A DNA stretch of 64,000 nt from Lyophyllum atratum (GCA_014905825.1 JACGCN010000006.1:1240001-1304000), one strand, 5' to 3'; counted from the first letter of the stretch, positions 47,046 to 60,586 are shown. Numbers and translations: made by a program. Notes: generated from the sequence alone by a model not told the origin.

Positions 47046-50000
47046 ATGTCTGCGTTCGTGGTAGCCCCGTATCTCCCTGTTTTTGCTATCAGAGTGGTAT
47101 CTCCCGCTCTGGTATTCCTTTCTACCGTCTCTCTCTTTTTTACCCATCCTCCAGCTCCACCATCGCCTTCACCAATTACGTCTGTCGTTGTCGCCACTCA
47201 CGTTCCTCGAAGAGCTCTCATCTTAACCCTTCTGTCTCTGTCTGCTTTAACTTTCCTCCTTGATGGCCTCACTTTCGTTGTGCAAGCTGTGGTGTATAAG
47301 CGTTGGCTTCCATACACAGGCATCGAGATCAATGCGGTTCTAGGCCTTGCTGCCTTCGCTGGCTTGGCCGCTTTGGGCTCTTGGAAGGACATCCAGGGTA
47401 TACAAGTATGGTCATTGAAGCGTATCAAGTCAACCATCGCAGCTGCTTTAGCGTTTGATATCGCGCTTGCGACCTTGCTCGGACTTCATATCCAGTCCCT
47501 CAGGAAGTGTGCGTGTCCATATCATCAAGCTCATAGGTTTTTGTTGACGTCTTTGTGCTCTAGCCGTTCCGCATGTCCCAGAGTCTCCAGCTCAGGTCCC
47601 CATCGCCACCTTACTCCATTTTGCCTTCCCTGTTATCCGCGTCCTGCTTTTAGTCCCTCTCCTAGCTGCTCTTCTGTTGCCCAGAACTGTTTACAGCACA
47701 GTTCAATCGGACGAAGATGTCGAAGCTCCTACGCCCACCGCTTCTTCTTTCCTCCTTCCTCAGGAGGTGACCTCACAATCCACTGGCTTGTCCGGTTTAT
47801 CAGGCGATGCGAGCAAGTATGGCACCTTCCAGACTACCCGTTTGAATTTACAACGCTCCGCTCCCACTACTCGAGCTGCTACCCCTGCTCCATCAACTGC
47901 TCCCGATTCCAAGGTAAGAAGTCACCTGCAGCTTCAGGAGGACGAGATCGCTGATAGAGTTCATTACTATTAGTCTGATGCTAAGCCTGAAATCGCACTG
48001 GATCCATCTTGGACTGAGATTTGGAGGCGTATTCGGCGCCTCAGTCCATACCTTTGGCCCACTAAGGACAACTATCTTCAACTCCTCGCAGTAAGTCGTT
48101 GTCCTCGTTGGTCAGCCTGATGAGCTTGAGCTCAAGTTTTACTCTTACAGTCCCTGTGCATCGTCATCTTACTGCTGGGCCGCGTTATCAACCTTGCGAT
48201 GCCTCTTGCCCTAGGACAACTCATTCGAGCCTTAGAGAAACCATCAGAGCAGTCGCCTTGGCCTTATTTGTTTGCATATGTCGGATTGCGCTTCTTGCAA
48301 GGCAGTGGTGGTTTGGCAGCCATTCGGGATGTAAGTACCGCATATCGCATCGTCTGTCGACTTCTTTATTCATGAAGTCCCTAGTCGCTTTGGGCACCTG
48401 TAATGCAATATTCGGACAGAGGTGGGCGCTTAAATTGACCTCGTATCCTCACGTCATTGATGTTCGACCAGAAATGTCGCAATTGTCATTTGATCATTTA
48501 CTCAATCTGTCTTTCGCGTGGCACACACGTCGGAAGACTGGCGAAATTTTACGCGTCCTCGACCGTGGGGCTGCTATAAACCACACTTTTGAGGTATGTG
48601 AAGTATAATGGTCATCTCCACAAGTAATTAAACGCTGCTTGCTATACAGCTCATTTTATTCAACATTATTCCCACCTTCATCGATATCTTTGTGGCATTA
48701 GTCGCATTCTGCATTCTTTTTGAATGGACACTGGCATTGGTTATATTCTTCGTCATGTTTGCTTATGGTGAGTCTTGACCATTTCTGGGGAGCTTCGGTG
48801 ATGCTCACTGCTTTCCCGACTGAAGTCGCTGCTAGTGTCATCCTTACGCAATGGCGCACCAAAGTTAGGCGTAGGATGAATGAACGTGATGTGGTTTGTG
48901 CACTTCGTATTATACGCAGACAAGCAAACTCAACTGCTATCGTCGCAGGTGACTCGTGGCATCCATACAGACTGCTTGCTAAACTATGAGACCGTTAAAT
49001 ACTTTGGAGGGGAAGAGCATGAAGGTGCAAGATACCGGGAAGCCCTACGGGAATACCAAGCTCTGGAATACAAAGTCATCGGTGGGTATCCATCATCTCC
49101 TCATTTTCTCCTCTGACGCTTTCTTAACTAGTTTCGCTCAATCTCCTGAATTTGATCCAGAACTTGATCATAGTAAGAAATGCCCCACGTTGAAAATGTT
49201 TTAACCTAACGTTTTTATAGACCCTTGGGCTTCTCATCGGATCTATGCTTGTCGCTTATCGAGTGACAAACGGCCAGTCAGACCCAGGAAGTTTCGTTGT
49301 CTTCATCACCTACCTAGCCCAGGTGAGGATCTTGGTGTTTTTCGGCTTACAGATACTAAACCTCTGGCACAGCTTTATGGCCCATTAAATCAACTTGGCT
49401 ATATCTACCGATCAGTCAATCAATCCTTAGTCGATACAGAGAAGCTTCTGGCACTATTGAACGAGCCTACGGAGGTTAATGACAAACCCAATGCTCCAGA
49501 CTTGATCGTCAACGACGGGGAGATTGAATTCGGTTCGTTTGATGACTTCAAACCCAATTCTGACGCGACTAACCTGTGCGCAGATAATGTCAATTTTTCG
49601 TATGATGGACGCACCACTGCCCTCCATGGAGTTTCCTTCAAGGTTCCTAAAGGATCATCTGTGGCGCTGGTGGGCGAATCCGGTGCCGGGAAATCGACCA
49701 TTCTTCGCCTACTATATAGGTTCTACGATCTGGGAGAAGGAGAAGGCAGAATCCTAATTGATGGAAGCGATATCCGGTGAGTGGAAGCCCTTCCCTGTAT
49801 TGCACATTGTCTCTTATGGGATATCTTTGCAGAGATGTGACACAAAAGAGTCTACGACAGGCTATCGGCGTTGTCCCACAGGACTCTGTTCTGTTCAATT
49901 CGAGCATTGGATATAACATAGGGTACGTTGTCCATCTGACTGACACACCTTACCAAAGCCTACATCACGCTTTGCACAGGTATGGCAAGTTTGGATCCTC

Positions 50001-51332
50001 TCATGACGAAATTGAGGCCGCTGCGAGATCGGCTCAGATGCACGAGCGTATCATGAGTTTCCCGGATGGTTTGCTTTCTGGCCCTATGTTTTAAATCCCA
50101 CTACTAAAATCTCTTTATAGGGTATGACACCAAAGTCGGAGAGCGTGGTGTACGACTCAGTGGTGGAGAGAAACAGCGAGTAGCAATCGCAAGAACTCTT
50201 TTAAAGAATCCTCCCATCTTACTGTTAGATGAGGCGACAAGGTTAGTGACTTAGCCATTTACCATTCGTGTCTTGTGTCGATGTTTTGTGTTAGCGCATT
50301 GGACACCTCCACTGAGAAGGATATCCAGAAAGCATTGCAAAATCTCGTCAAGGGCAGATCTTCTCTATCCATTGCTCATCGCTTGTCGGTATGTAACGCC
50401 TTGAGTATATTCTCGATTCATGACTTATTTCTATGTCGCTTAGACGATCGCCACCGCTGATATGTACGTTTCCTATTTTTTACGAGCTAGATAATAACTA
50501 ATCTCCTCCTTATAGTATCCTGGTTCTCAAAGATGGACAAATCGTCGAACAAGGCAGCCACAAGGAACTACTTGCACTTGACGGTATCTTTGCCTCTATG
50601 TGGGCAGATCAAGTCTCTGCATCCGATGACCATATATCCCTGGACGAAAGGAGTACCAAGAAAGAGGTGTCTGGTTACGCCATCGAAGAGTCTGGTCCTC
50701 CTCCAGTTGAACGCGAGCACGAGTCTATCGCTGATACCCCGGAGTCATCCGCAGCTTTACAGTCAGCGGATGCTGTCGACGCCATCACTGAACCGACCGA
50801 CATCGTTCCAGCCTCAGAGGATCTTCTCGATCCTGCCCCCGAACCCAAGGCACCATCGCACGAGCAGGAATCAACGATAAGCAGTTCACCCATACATGCC
50901 CCAACTCCAATTACCCCCGTCGCATCGCCATTAGTATTCCCCTCATCTAGCGAACCTGAACCTGAGCCACAACCTGAGCGTGTAGCGTCCCCCCAAGGAC
51001 CCGCGGTCACGTTCCCTGCAAATCTGAACTCACCTTCGTCTCGCACAGGCACTCCTGATCCCGACAGCGAGCCAAAAAGGAAGCGCATCTCGTCCCAGAA
51101 TTTCCAGCGCCTGGCCCGGAGGATATCTCTCACTACTCGTCGACCAAGTTCCACCTCAATAATACCCGGGTTGAAGCGAGAGTCCCCCAGGGTTTCGACG
51201 GATGATGGCAGCGCGAGAGCTGAGGGAAGCCTCAAGAACGAAAGCCCTGCTGGAAGTGTCAAAGGTGATGGTGACAAGAGCAAATTGAAGAAAAAGGATA
51301 AAAAGGAGAAAAACAAGAAGGCGTCCATCTGA
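47046..51332 (+). CDS. Half-size ABC transporter of the HMT1/ABCB6 type
   Basis: Exporter-type half transporter of the family that in fission yeast (Hmt1) confers heavy-metal tolerance at the vacuole and in animals (ABCB6) is linked to porphyrin transport. An N-terminal set of about five hydrophobic helices (47046-47700) precedes the six-helix core with '[19 protein letters not shown]'-like coupling region and '[15 protein letters not shown]'. The ATPase domain has all motifs: '[11 protein letters not shown]' (Walker A), '[16 protein letters not shown]' (Q loop), '[16 protein letters not shown]' (signature), '[14 protein letters not shown]' (Walker B) and '[14 protein letters not shown]' (H loop). 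After 'FASMWADQ' there is an unusual 230-residue Pro/Glu/Ser-rich tail ending in a Lys-rich '[11 protein letters not shown]'. About fifteen introns, no frame break. The substrate is not known. Confidence 0.92.
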
Positions 51333-51861
51333 CGAGGCTGAGGTTCCATCGAATTCCATCATTAACGACTTTTACGACCACACATGCGATCCACCTACCC
51401 TAGTAATGAACATCTACGAACAGATTGCTACATCTGTCGTTCTTTACACTCATATCCCTCCATTTGTTCATTTCATGAACATTCGTACCATTTTCCTTGG
51501 CATTCATCCCATTGCATTTACCACCACCTAGCTAGAGCTTTCTGCATTTCCGGCCCTGCTCTTGAGTCATGAGACAGTTGATTCTTCCGTTTTCCAACCA
51601 CAAGACCTGGTTAGGGGCCCGACTTAAAGACGCTCCACGCGATACATCAGCCCATGGAAGCTTCTGGAACAAATTGAATGGTTTTCACGATCGCTGAGTC
51701 ATGTCGGGGTTTGAAATGGTGGTGGACCTTTAAAAAACGAGATCCCTCTCATCATCTTTTCCTCTCCTTGTTCTGTAACCCCCACCGGTCACCCAGTTCT
51801 CCGTTCCCGTTCCCGTTCTCGTTTCCGGACTCTTGTAACAGAATCCCATTGTATTATCGTC
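51333..51861. other. Spacer before the RRM gene
   Basis: Contains a pyrimidine-rich stretch with the repeated CCCGTTC motif close to the RRM start, likely promoter/leader. Nothing else is recognised. Confidence 0.45.
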
Positions 51862-52712
51862 ATGTCTGCAAAAGTTTACGTTGGGTCAGTCTGCGCAGTT
51901 ACATGGGTCTTCGATTCCGTTTCCCCTGACAGCGATTTTTGGGTACAGCAATTTGAGTTGGAACACGACCGACGACACTTTGCGTCAAGTCAGTTTGTTT
52001 GGAGGGGGTCGCTTGCATGCTGCTCCTGTTGTTCCGTTGCTTTTGATAGTCTCTTATCACATATGTTTCAAATTATAGGCATTTTCCGAATTTGGACAGG
52101 TCCTTGATGTGCGCAGTCTTATCTCTATCATGATGTTACATGCGCTCTCGCTGCATCTCGTTGTTGTAAGATGAGATTGGCTGATATCTGTGTAGTCCAT
52201 CGTTATGCGCGACCGCGATACTGGAAGGTCCCGTGGTTTTGGTTTCGTCACGTTCGCGACCCAACAGGAAGCTGAGGCTGCCATCAACGGTCTCAACGAG
52301 CAAGAGCTCGATGGAAGACGGATCAAAGTGAACCTTGCTAATGCTCGCGGTGGAGGAGGAGGAGGTGGAGGAGGTTCGCAAACCGCCCTCCTTTATTGAA
52401 CGACTGATCAATGATTTTATCCAGGCTACAGCGGTGGAGGAGGAGGATATGGCGGTGCGTTTGAGAGCAATTTTTTCCCTCACTCCATCTGATTCTCATC
52501 CTACAAGGCGGAGGATACTCCGGCGGTGGTGGAGGATACCAAGGTGGTGGTGGTAGCTACGGCGGAGGCAACAGTGGAGGAGGAGGTGGCTATGGTGGAG
52601 GAGGCTATGGCGGTGGTGGCCAAGGTCGGTGACGATTTTGCGCTTCTAATGAATCGAAATCTGATGCCTTCTAGGAGGATACCAGGGTGGTTACGGCGGA
52701 GGAGGCTATTAA
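51862..52712 (+). CDS. Glycine-rich RNA-binding protein with one RRM
   Basis: A single RNA recognition motif followed by a glycine-rich tail, like plant GRP7 and animal CIRBP, proteins that bind RNA and often respond to stress. Spliced exons give 'MSAKVYVG', '[13 protein letters not shown]', '[10 protein letters not shown]', '[20 protein letters not shown]', so RNP2 is 'VYVGNL' and RNP1 'RGFGFVTF'. The tail is (GGGGY)n-like with Ser and Gln. Three introns interrupt the glycine-rich tail, and all splice sites are canonical and restore the Gly-rich frame, ending 'GGYGGGGY'. No frame break. Confidence 0.9.
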
Positions 52713-53222
52713 GCAGTGTCTTGGTCTGACGCCTTGCTCCCTATGCCGTTCTTCCTTCATAGTTTTGCGTTTATCTCTTGATGCATGAAACCACCCATCT
52801 TTCTTTCCCGCTGTCGCTCATTCTTAGTACTCGTCGTTTTTGTCCCTTGTGGGTCTACAACACCAAAGACCTGTGTACTAGTATACGTATCGCTATCGTT
52901 GTGGATGTGCATGCTCTATCAATGTATCATCCAGACCAAAATGCACATGTGGCTCGTCGAACTCGAAAGAATGTGATTTGAGGGCATGGCCGACTATGGC
53001 CAATCCCGGCCAATCTGTTGCGTTACGTAATGCCGTCAGCGCTCAGATAGACCGACATCAACACGTGCAGTCACAGAACGCAAATGTGGACAAACAACTT
53101 GAAAATACGGACCTACAAACACCCACCAGAGTATTGGAACGCTCTCTACCCTGCATCTTGACCTTCGGCCACCACGATCTTCCTGTCTTCCTTCAACCCC
53201 TCAACCACCTCCCACTGTACAG
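52713..53222. other. Spacer / 5' leader before the HMG-box gene
   Basis: An open frame at 52978-53313 may be a 5' exon or leader, since an acceptor-like CTGTACAG lies immediately before the ATG at 53223. No domain is visible in it. Confidence 0.4.
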
Positions 53223-54705
53223 ATGCCAGCAGTGGAGAGGGCGCGTCTCATTGACATGGCCCAGATTCCGCGGCCACCCAATTCTTGGATTCTCTACCGA
53301 TCCGACATGGTAGCACTCCTTCCTCCACCACCCCCGGGCACGACTAGATCACAAGCAGAAGTCTCGAGGATCATCTCAACCATGTGGAGGACCGAAACCC
53401 TGGAGGTCAAGGCGGAGTACGACCGTCGCGCAGAGGTCAAGAAACTCGAACACGCAGCAATGTACCCGCACTATCGATACATGCCCAAAAGCAAGGAGCT
53501 TAAGGAGGAGATTAAGAGGGAGAAGGAGGAGAAAAAGAAAAATAAACGAAAGAAGAAGAAGGAGGAGGAGATTCGCCAGGCGCCTGCATCGTCGCGTCCC
53601 TTTGCATCAAGGGGACCTACTCCATCACTCCCACCTCTCACCTCGCTCCCATTTCCATTCCTTACCGTAGACCAGGCTTATTATGGGCAAGGTGGACCTT
53701 CGCCACCGATGTCTGCTGCTGCCTCTCCCAGTCCCGAACCCGTCCAACCGATAGACACTCCCACCGTACGCGCCAATGAACAAGCCGCATCGAACCAAAA
53801 CGCGTACCCCCACTACCGACCGCATACTGTGGCGGCACCCCAGGCACAACCTCAGTATCCTATACACGCACAACCAGACTATCAACCAACGCCTACACAT
53901 CATTATCGAACAACTTCTGGCGACTCTCAGGTCGAGCAGAACGCTGTCTACTACCCGCAGCAACAATATCAACAACCTCAAGACCCCCAGGCGAATCAAG
54001 CGGTGCATGGTCAAGACCAGCAATACGCGTTCGTGCAGAACGCGTCTCAACAGGGCGACGCCTCTTCGGTACGTGTCTTATCGCCGATATCTGCGAATCG
54101 AACTGACTCTGAAATAGCCACAGGACTATCTTTCCTTCGATCTCCAACAGTTCGCTGGACAAAGCCTCGCCACATGGGCAATGCAGAACGCAGAATTCCA
54201 ACCCACTCTTGACCAGTTCCTGAACAACACTAGTGGTGACTGCTACCAGATGCAAATTAATCCTCCCGACCAGCATAATCTTGGCGAAGAGGCCGTCGGG
54301 CCTCTAGAGGTCGAGGTAGGCCAGATGGGTGACTTCGACTTCTCCCAGTTATCATGGGATGACACTACCACCTTGAATATGGGATCTTATCAGTCATTCC
54401 TTGACACCACCCTAACACAGAATGGTGGATTTGAGAGCATGGCAGGTCCATCCTCGCACGCGTCACCGGCTGAAGGATCTGGTCAACCCTCTGCCGACGT
54501 CGACCAAGGCTTCCGCTTTGAACAATTCGTCAACTTTGACCCCACCTTTGACTACATCCCCCCCACTCCTATCATCGAACAAGCCCCCGACGTTGCCGAA
54601 CATACTCCCTATGCACCGCCCGCCGGTGCCGCGCACTCCAACAAACGTCGTGTCGCAGCGAGCTGGAATGCCTCGTTTGCGATGAACGATCCCATCGACG
54701 TCTAG
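53223..54705 (+). CDS. HMG-box transcription factor (MATA-HMG type)
   Basis: DNA-binding regulator. The box covers about residues 14-85: 'IPRPPNSWILYRSDM', 'SQAEVSRIISTMWRTETLEV', 'KAEYDRRAEVKKLEHAAMYP', 'HYRYMPKSK', the conserved pattern of fungal sex-determining and Prf1-like HMG factors (PRPPNxWxLYR...YPxYRYxPxxK). A basic run follows (KKKNKRKKKKEEE), a probable nuclear signal. The remainder is disordered and Gln/Pro-rich with tyrosines, a typical activation region, interrupted by one short intron near 54070-54117, and ends '..SFAMNDPIDV'. There is no homeodomain or receptor next to it, so nothing ties it to a mating locus. Confidence 0.88.
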
Positions 54706-55545
54706 ACCGGACATTCTCATTCGCCGTTCCCCAAAAGCACTGGTGTGTCCTCATCAGCTCAACGCTGTCCAATACCCTCGAATTGCTCTTTTGCTATCTA
54801 TGTACTGCTGTTCATCTCACGACCATTCATGCTTTCCACGTCGTTCTCTTACAAGTCGCCCTCGACTCAGGTCGAAACCAGTCCCTCGTCGTTATCAACT
54901 CCTTCTGCCACCTCTCTAATGTGGACTCTCTTGCTTTCAAGTATCGTCTGGTTGCTCGTTATTGTTATCGCATTTTATTCAGGATATCCTTTTATTCTTT
55001 TGCACTTCCCATCTCCTTGCATCTCACGACCCCTGCATCTCATCCCAATCCCAGCATACAATCCTATCATCATTGCTCTGTACTACAACTTACTGTAAAG
55101 TTTATAAAACCGAGCTTGCTCAATTAAAAAAATTTGAATAATAAAGAAGGTTCAAACTCTGCTTCCCATCGAATCATGAGCGTACGTGCCCTTTTCTGCA
55201 GGCAAGTAGAACAATGGCTGTTCTCCCAATCCAGGAAGCGAAGGAACTGAACTAAAAGAGGGGAACAATGGACTTATCGCGACCACGTGCCTTTCGACGC
55301 GCCAGGATACGCGGTTGAGTTTGGGAACGTGTTCTATCTCCATTCTGTTAACGGGCCACCACGCGCCGGTGATATAATGCAGTGACGGGGAGAAACAAAA
55401 TTCTGCAAAGAGCTAACAACTAGCCATATTCATTCTGGGCAGTAAATAATGATAACACAGCGGGCGTTCGCAGCATAGTCCAGAACTATATTCCGATTAA
55501 TCAAGACAAGTGTGCAGCAAAGGTAAGGTATTGTGTTGCTGTGAT
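54706..55545. other. Convergent spacer between HMG-box gene and ILV6
   Basis: Pyrimidine-rich 3' region. Short open frames are not supported as genes. No repeat or RNA gene recognised. Confidence 0.5.
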
Positions 55546-56684
55546 TTAACCAGGGGGCAGGAGGCTCGCATCGACAGCGGCAACCTCTGTAACACTTTCT
55601 TCCGCATCGCTAGGAGTACTTATCGGAGTTCTGGGCATAGCCATTAAACCTTGGATTGGTATGGTAAGCCGTCAGAAAGCTTCAAAACAGCATATTCGCT
55701 TACCTGTACGCGCAGCCTCAAGGATACCGAATGGCTTCACCAATTTGAGGAACGCCTCCACCCTCGCAGTCTTCGCAGTCATCTCCACGATGATGCTGTT
55801 CTCGCTAACGTCCACGATCTTCGCCCCGAACTGGGTGGCGAGGGTGGATATTGACTGGAGGTGCTGATGCTTCGCACGGAGAGCCTGGGAAGGGGTCATG
55901 GTGACCCCGTGAGGTTCTTCCGCGCTGTGCTCAAAGTTCTGCGCCAGCGTCGTTTCACGTTCTATTTTCGACGGTGCTTCGTGCGCTACGCGCGGGTCGT
56001 GCGAGGGCCCACCCGCGAATTGGTCCTCAAGGTATTCCGGCCCTAAAATTGAGACCTTGACGAGGAGGAGTTCACGAGCAATTGTCCGCGTCTCTGTGTA
56101 GTCGAGCACGGCCCACACTGGTACCTGTGAAACGTCAGAACAGGGAAGCACTTATGGAAGAGGTGTCATACGAGATCCTCAAGTTGTCTCCGAGCCTGTT
56201 CGACGACGCCATCCTGTCCGCTGAGCACGATACACATGCGACTGAGATCGCGAATTTCCGTCCGGCAAACGACCAGGGAGTCAATGTTGAACCCCCTGCC
56301 TGCAAGGATCCCAGAGACACGAGAGAGGACACCCGGCTCGTTCTGAACCAGGCAGTTCAGGATATGTCTGGAGAAATGTCAGATACAGGCACTTCATCCA
56401 GTCACAGCTACGTACTTTTTGAAGGGCTGCAGACTCGGTGGTGGAGTATTATATAAGATGTTTGTGACAGCCTCTTCAGCGCTCCTAGAGCGTGGTAGGT
56501 CCATAGCAGGTAGAGGTGGGGGCCTGACTTTGTGCGATCTCTTATAATCCAAGGCCGAGGTTGAGTCATCAATGGGTTTGGGAGGCTTTGGGGCCTCATT
56601 TGCGACACGCAATGTCGACGAGAACATCCTGACAGAGACATTTCTGGACACTGCACGGGCGCGCAGAGCGAGGAAGGAGGACAT
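55546..56684 (-). CDS. ILV6: Acetolactate synthase regulatory subunit (mitochondrial)
   Basis: Stimulates Ilv2 and confers valine feedback on the first step of branched-chain amino acid synthesis. The N-terminus (MSSFLALRARAVSRNVSVRM) looks like a mitochondrial presequence. Then come 'HILNCLVQNEPGVLSRVSGI', 'LAGRGFNIDSL' (ACT domain), 'VPVWAVLDYTETRTIARELL', 'SILGPEYLEDQF', 'FGAKIVDVSENSIIVEMTAK' (second ACT-like unit) and, after a last intron, 'GLMAMPRTPI' to 'DASLLPPG'. Introns join in frame. The start at 56684 gives the presequence; an ATG nine codons upstream is possible. Confidence 0.93.
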
Positions 56685-56812
56685 GGTGGGGTAAGGGGGT
56701 TGGAAAGACAAAGTCCTAAATTTAAATTGGTCTTGACTCGGAAAGCGACCCCGACTCGATCAAATTTCGGAAAATATGTAGTCACTTCTGTAAGTAAAAT
56801 ACTAGTACATCT

Positions 56813-59800
56813 TCAACTCCCTTGCGAATTCTGCAATACTGTCCGAGCCAGCTCGATATACTCCGCCGCAACTCTGCTATCATTCCCTTCGCTCTCAGAG
56901 ACCTTCTCCCAGTGAGATAGCCCGCCCTCAATGAGCGACCATGCTTCTCTTTCGGTGTGTTCGTCCACCCATCGGACATATTCGGCTTCCTGCCACCCAT
57001 GCAAATTATGCGGAAGTGGCATCGGAGACCGGACCAGTATGTGATGCAGAACGATTAGCGGCGGCAGCCCAGTCGTCCGCTCGGGCACTGTCAACATAGA
57101 GTTATCGAGGAACAACAGTGGTCTAGATATTTTGTCAGCGCTGCATCTTACAATACAACTGTTAAGCACCAACCTCATGGCTCTGAGGGCCCGATATTCG
57201 TCACCAATCGTCTCAAGGTCACCACCGCGTTTACTCTGCGGGTTTTCCACCATAAACGCGCTCAACGCGAACTCGAGTTCAGCCATATCACTCGTCAGTC
57301 GAAGCTTCCCACTCTCCCCAGAGGCCGTGCGATCGAGACATGCAACACAAAAGTTCTCATCACAAACTTGACAATTGATGTGACCCTGTCAGGTTGCGAA
57401 TCAGGAAATTCAGTTCAAAACACCGAGATTGAAGAGGTAAACTCACCATGCCCGACCAGCCTCGCCAAGGCTGAACTTGTTCAGAACTTCCGCTTTTATG
57501 AATGACAGTTTTTCCACAAGGTCTTTCATGTAGAAGCTCGAGCCGCCCATGTCCGACATTGGATCGACAGCTTTCCCAAAATCTATTCGATGAAGCTTGA
57601 CGATGATCGCGCTGAGCTCGCGGCGAATAGCCGTCATCAGCGGCTCGACGAGGTTTTCGTAGGCTTGGGACATGTTCTGTGCAGAAAACCAGGTTGCAAA
57701 ACATTCAAGATACCGCGCAACAGGTGTCATACCTGTATACTGGGTGTGAGGGCATCGAAAACAGCCTCCGTGTGGTCATCTTTGAGCTTGTCAAGTCTCA
57801 ACCTACACTGATACAGGCAGGTCGCCAGCTGGGCATTCGACGCCTGCTGCGGTGTCGCGGTCGGACCCATAAGTGTCACGGCTGACCGATCCCTAACTAC
57901 CTACATATACAGGTCCTCAATCTCGTCCAAGAACACGCGTGTAGCAAACAGCACCTACCATACCGTCGATCCTGGAAAGCATCATATCGAGACTCGATGC
58001 CGCATTTTTGGCTACTGATTTGACGAGGAGGGGATCGAACCTCGCCGAGTCGAGTTCATTGGCGACCGTACGAGCGATATTGATGCCTTCGGTGGACCCA
58101 GGAGGTGCGCGCACCCCACCAGCAAAAGCCTGGGCCACGGCCTCATTTAGCTTGTTCGACGATCTTGCAAGGTACAGGGCCTCAAAATTTGAAAGGGCGC
58201 GGAGGACGAAGACAGTCTCTGGGCTGCAGATCCAGAATAGCTGGGTTAATCTCGGCCGCACACGCAGCACGACGGGAGGATATACCTCTGATATGTGGGC
58301 CCATACACGGTATCTGTATGGACCGCTATCTTCGCGAAGAACTCGTGGAACAGCCGCAGGAGCTTGGGGTATGCGGTGCTCAAAGTCTGCTGAAGAAAGG
58401 TTGAGCCTGAGATTGCACCAAACAGAGAACAGGCGCCACGAGTTAGTGGAGTCCACGCGCAGGAATATAGATAAGGGCACTCACTCTTCGCTGAATCTCG
58501 CGCATGCTTCTCCAGAGATCTGCGGAGCGAGGTCCAGAATGTCGCGCTCGGCTTGTTGTCCTAGAAGCTGATACATCCGAAGGACGGAGAGAGAGGAATA
58601 TGGTAATTCCGTCAGTGGGCCGTTCTTGGAGCGAGGGAAGATATTAATTACCTTCATGGCCTCATCAAGAAACAGGGCCTGTGTCACGGTGTCCTTCTTC
58701 AGCTTAAGCACCTTTTCGAGCGTGTAGACCTATATCAGATGGCCAAACGACGGTTGGTCAGTTCCGACGATGTTGGGGACACGAGGCAGGAAGAAAGGGA
58801 AAAATTAGTGATGGAGCCATGGTCTGGCGGGGTAAGAGAGCCTATCCGCAGATTTCAATCTATCGCAAGTGGGAACGAGAATCAAGTCTTGCGGGGTATA
58901 AGAGTAGACCCGCAGAGTTTAATCTATCGCAAAGTGGGAACGGGATCAGGCTCGCTCCCAATGTGAGAGACCAGAGCAAAAACGAGGCAACGAGCGCTTG
59001 TGGCGCCCACTGAGCCATATGGACGACGGCGACCTCTGTCTGTCTAAATTTAACGTCCGACTAGTCGCGCAAGTAGCGCTTATCGTCTGATTTTCTTTGC
59101 AACGCTTCTGACTTGAGCATACCTTTATACAGCAATCTGCCATGTCCTCAACCATGACCTCGAGGCGTGCCCAGAGGGCAGCTGTGAACTGTGGTGCGGT
59201 GACATTTGTGGGCTCCATTCTGACGCGTGATCGGTATGTGGGCGGTGACTGAGGCGAAGCGACGGAGGCCGAGTCTGGAGGAGAAATTAAATTATTTCTA
59301 ATTGAGCGGACGTAATAATGGGAGGATGGCACCTTTAGCAAGTGCTTCTTTGAATATCTTGGACAGATCAAAGGCGTTACGAATGCGTTCCTCAACGGCC
59401 TGGGAGAGATCAAGTATAAGGTTTTGCACGAGTTCTGGAAGGACCCGGAGGTTATATGCGGTTTGAAGGGAGGATGCGAGGAGCGATTGATTCTAAGATT
59501 TCTGTGAGATATTGGTGGAGTGAACAAGGGAAAGAGCGAACCAAACTTGTGAGCCCAGTCAAGACCATATTCTCCATTTCAGTTTGTGACTCTCGTTCGT
59601 GCTTCCTCGATAAAAGGCACATGTGCAGCAACAGCGTTGATGGAACGAAGGGGGACTCCACGTTCAGCATTTGCAGTATCAGTCGCCCGCCGCAAGTGCT
59701 TTCAAGTCCATGGTTTGGTTTCTGTTCCTGTTGAGAACGGCTGCATGCTTTCCGGTATTTGGACCATCTAGTAATGCCACTGAAAACGGTATGAATATTA

Positions 59801-60586
59801 CTGGAGACGAGTAATATGTCACAGCCCACCTAGTTCTGCAATGCTAAGCGCTGCTTTGGCAATCGTCCGTTCCTTTTCATCCTCTAGGTCTCGACCCTGT
59901 GTGGACAGGCCGGTGTGATCGGGTGTCTCTGTCTTTGCGGACTTTGCGCCCTTCGCGTCAGCAGAACTGCTGTTGGCCATTTCATCCATTTGGAGTTGAA
60001 GCCTACGGGCGAGGACGACGAAGCGAGAGGTGCGGCGCAGGACATCAGGAGGCCTGTTGGAGCTTTTGGAGGCGCGACACGTTCGACTGAAGAGACTGGT
60101 ACGGAACGCGTATTTTGAGACGAAGTCTGTGTGCATGGTGAGTGCCTGAATTTGCAACTGAGCCCTGGCGACATTACTTTTCAAGGGACGAGTCGAGGTC
60201 GTTGAGACCACTCCGGACAGGTGTCAGGGATCCTGAGAGGTTGTTGGCGCTCGCAGCTTGCGACAGCAGGGCTTCGTGATGAGTTGCAACCTGCGAATAG
60301 CTGAGAGAGGAAGGAGGACGCAATGAGTTGGATACTGACGACGCTCTTAATCTGCTTGGATACATCGTCTATTGAGAACGTGAGCTTGGAGATGGCCACA
60401 GAAATGTCTTCTTTTGCGGGGAGGTCCTGGGGCGACACTGCGAGCTTCACGGCGGGTTTGGAGTCGGAGGGCGCGGGGTAGGGCTCGCCTGCGAGAATGG
60501 CGTTGGCGTAGTCGTTGGCGTCGAAGCTGGGGGTAGGCAAAGACGGCGAAATCTGGGAGGAGGTTAGAGACGGGAATAGCAGCCAT
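56813..60586 (-). CDS. COG5: Conserved oligomeric Golgi complex subunit 5
   Basis: Lobe-B subunit of the COG tether for retrograde vesicles at the Golgi. The N-terminal part has 'FDANDYANAILAGEPYP' and 'ISVAISKLTFSIDDVSKQIK', then coiled-coil segments ('DVLRRTSRFVVLARRLQLQ'), 'FTAALWARLEVMVEDMADCC', 'VLKLKKDTVTQALFLDEAMK', 'KPSATFWTSLRRSLEKHARD', 'LRALSNFEALYLARSSNKLN', and the C-terminal 'RAMRLVLNSCIV', 'LPLIVLHHIL', 'WVDEHTEREAWSLI', all in family order. Internal introns join in frame. At the N-terminus the frame of 'MAAIPVSNLLPDFAVFA' and that of 'PSFDANDY' differ by one base at a G5 run on the plus strand (60529-60533), so the start is either 60586 with a one-base error or MPTPSFDA at 60540. 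Confidence 0.9.

Noticed and set aside
50675..51349. A 224-codon minus-strand open frame
   Set aside because: It lies antisense to the low-complexity tail of the ABC transporter, where Pro/Glu/Ser codons naturally leave the reverse strand open.
53223..54705. The HMG-box gene as a mating-type locus
   Set aside because: No homeodomain pair, pheromone gene or other mating-locus markers are adjacent, and the STE3-like gene is about 40 kb away. HMG factors of this type are also general regulators.
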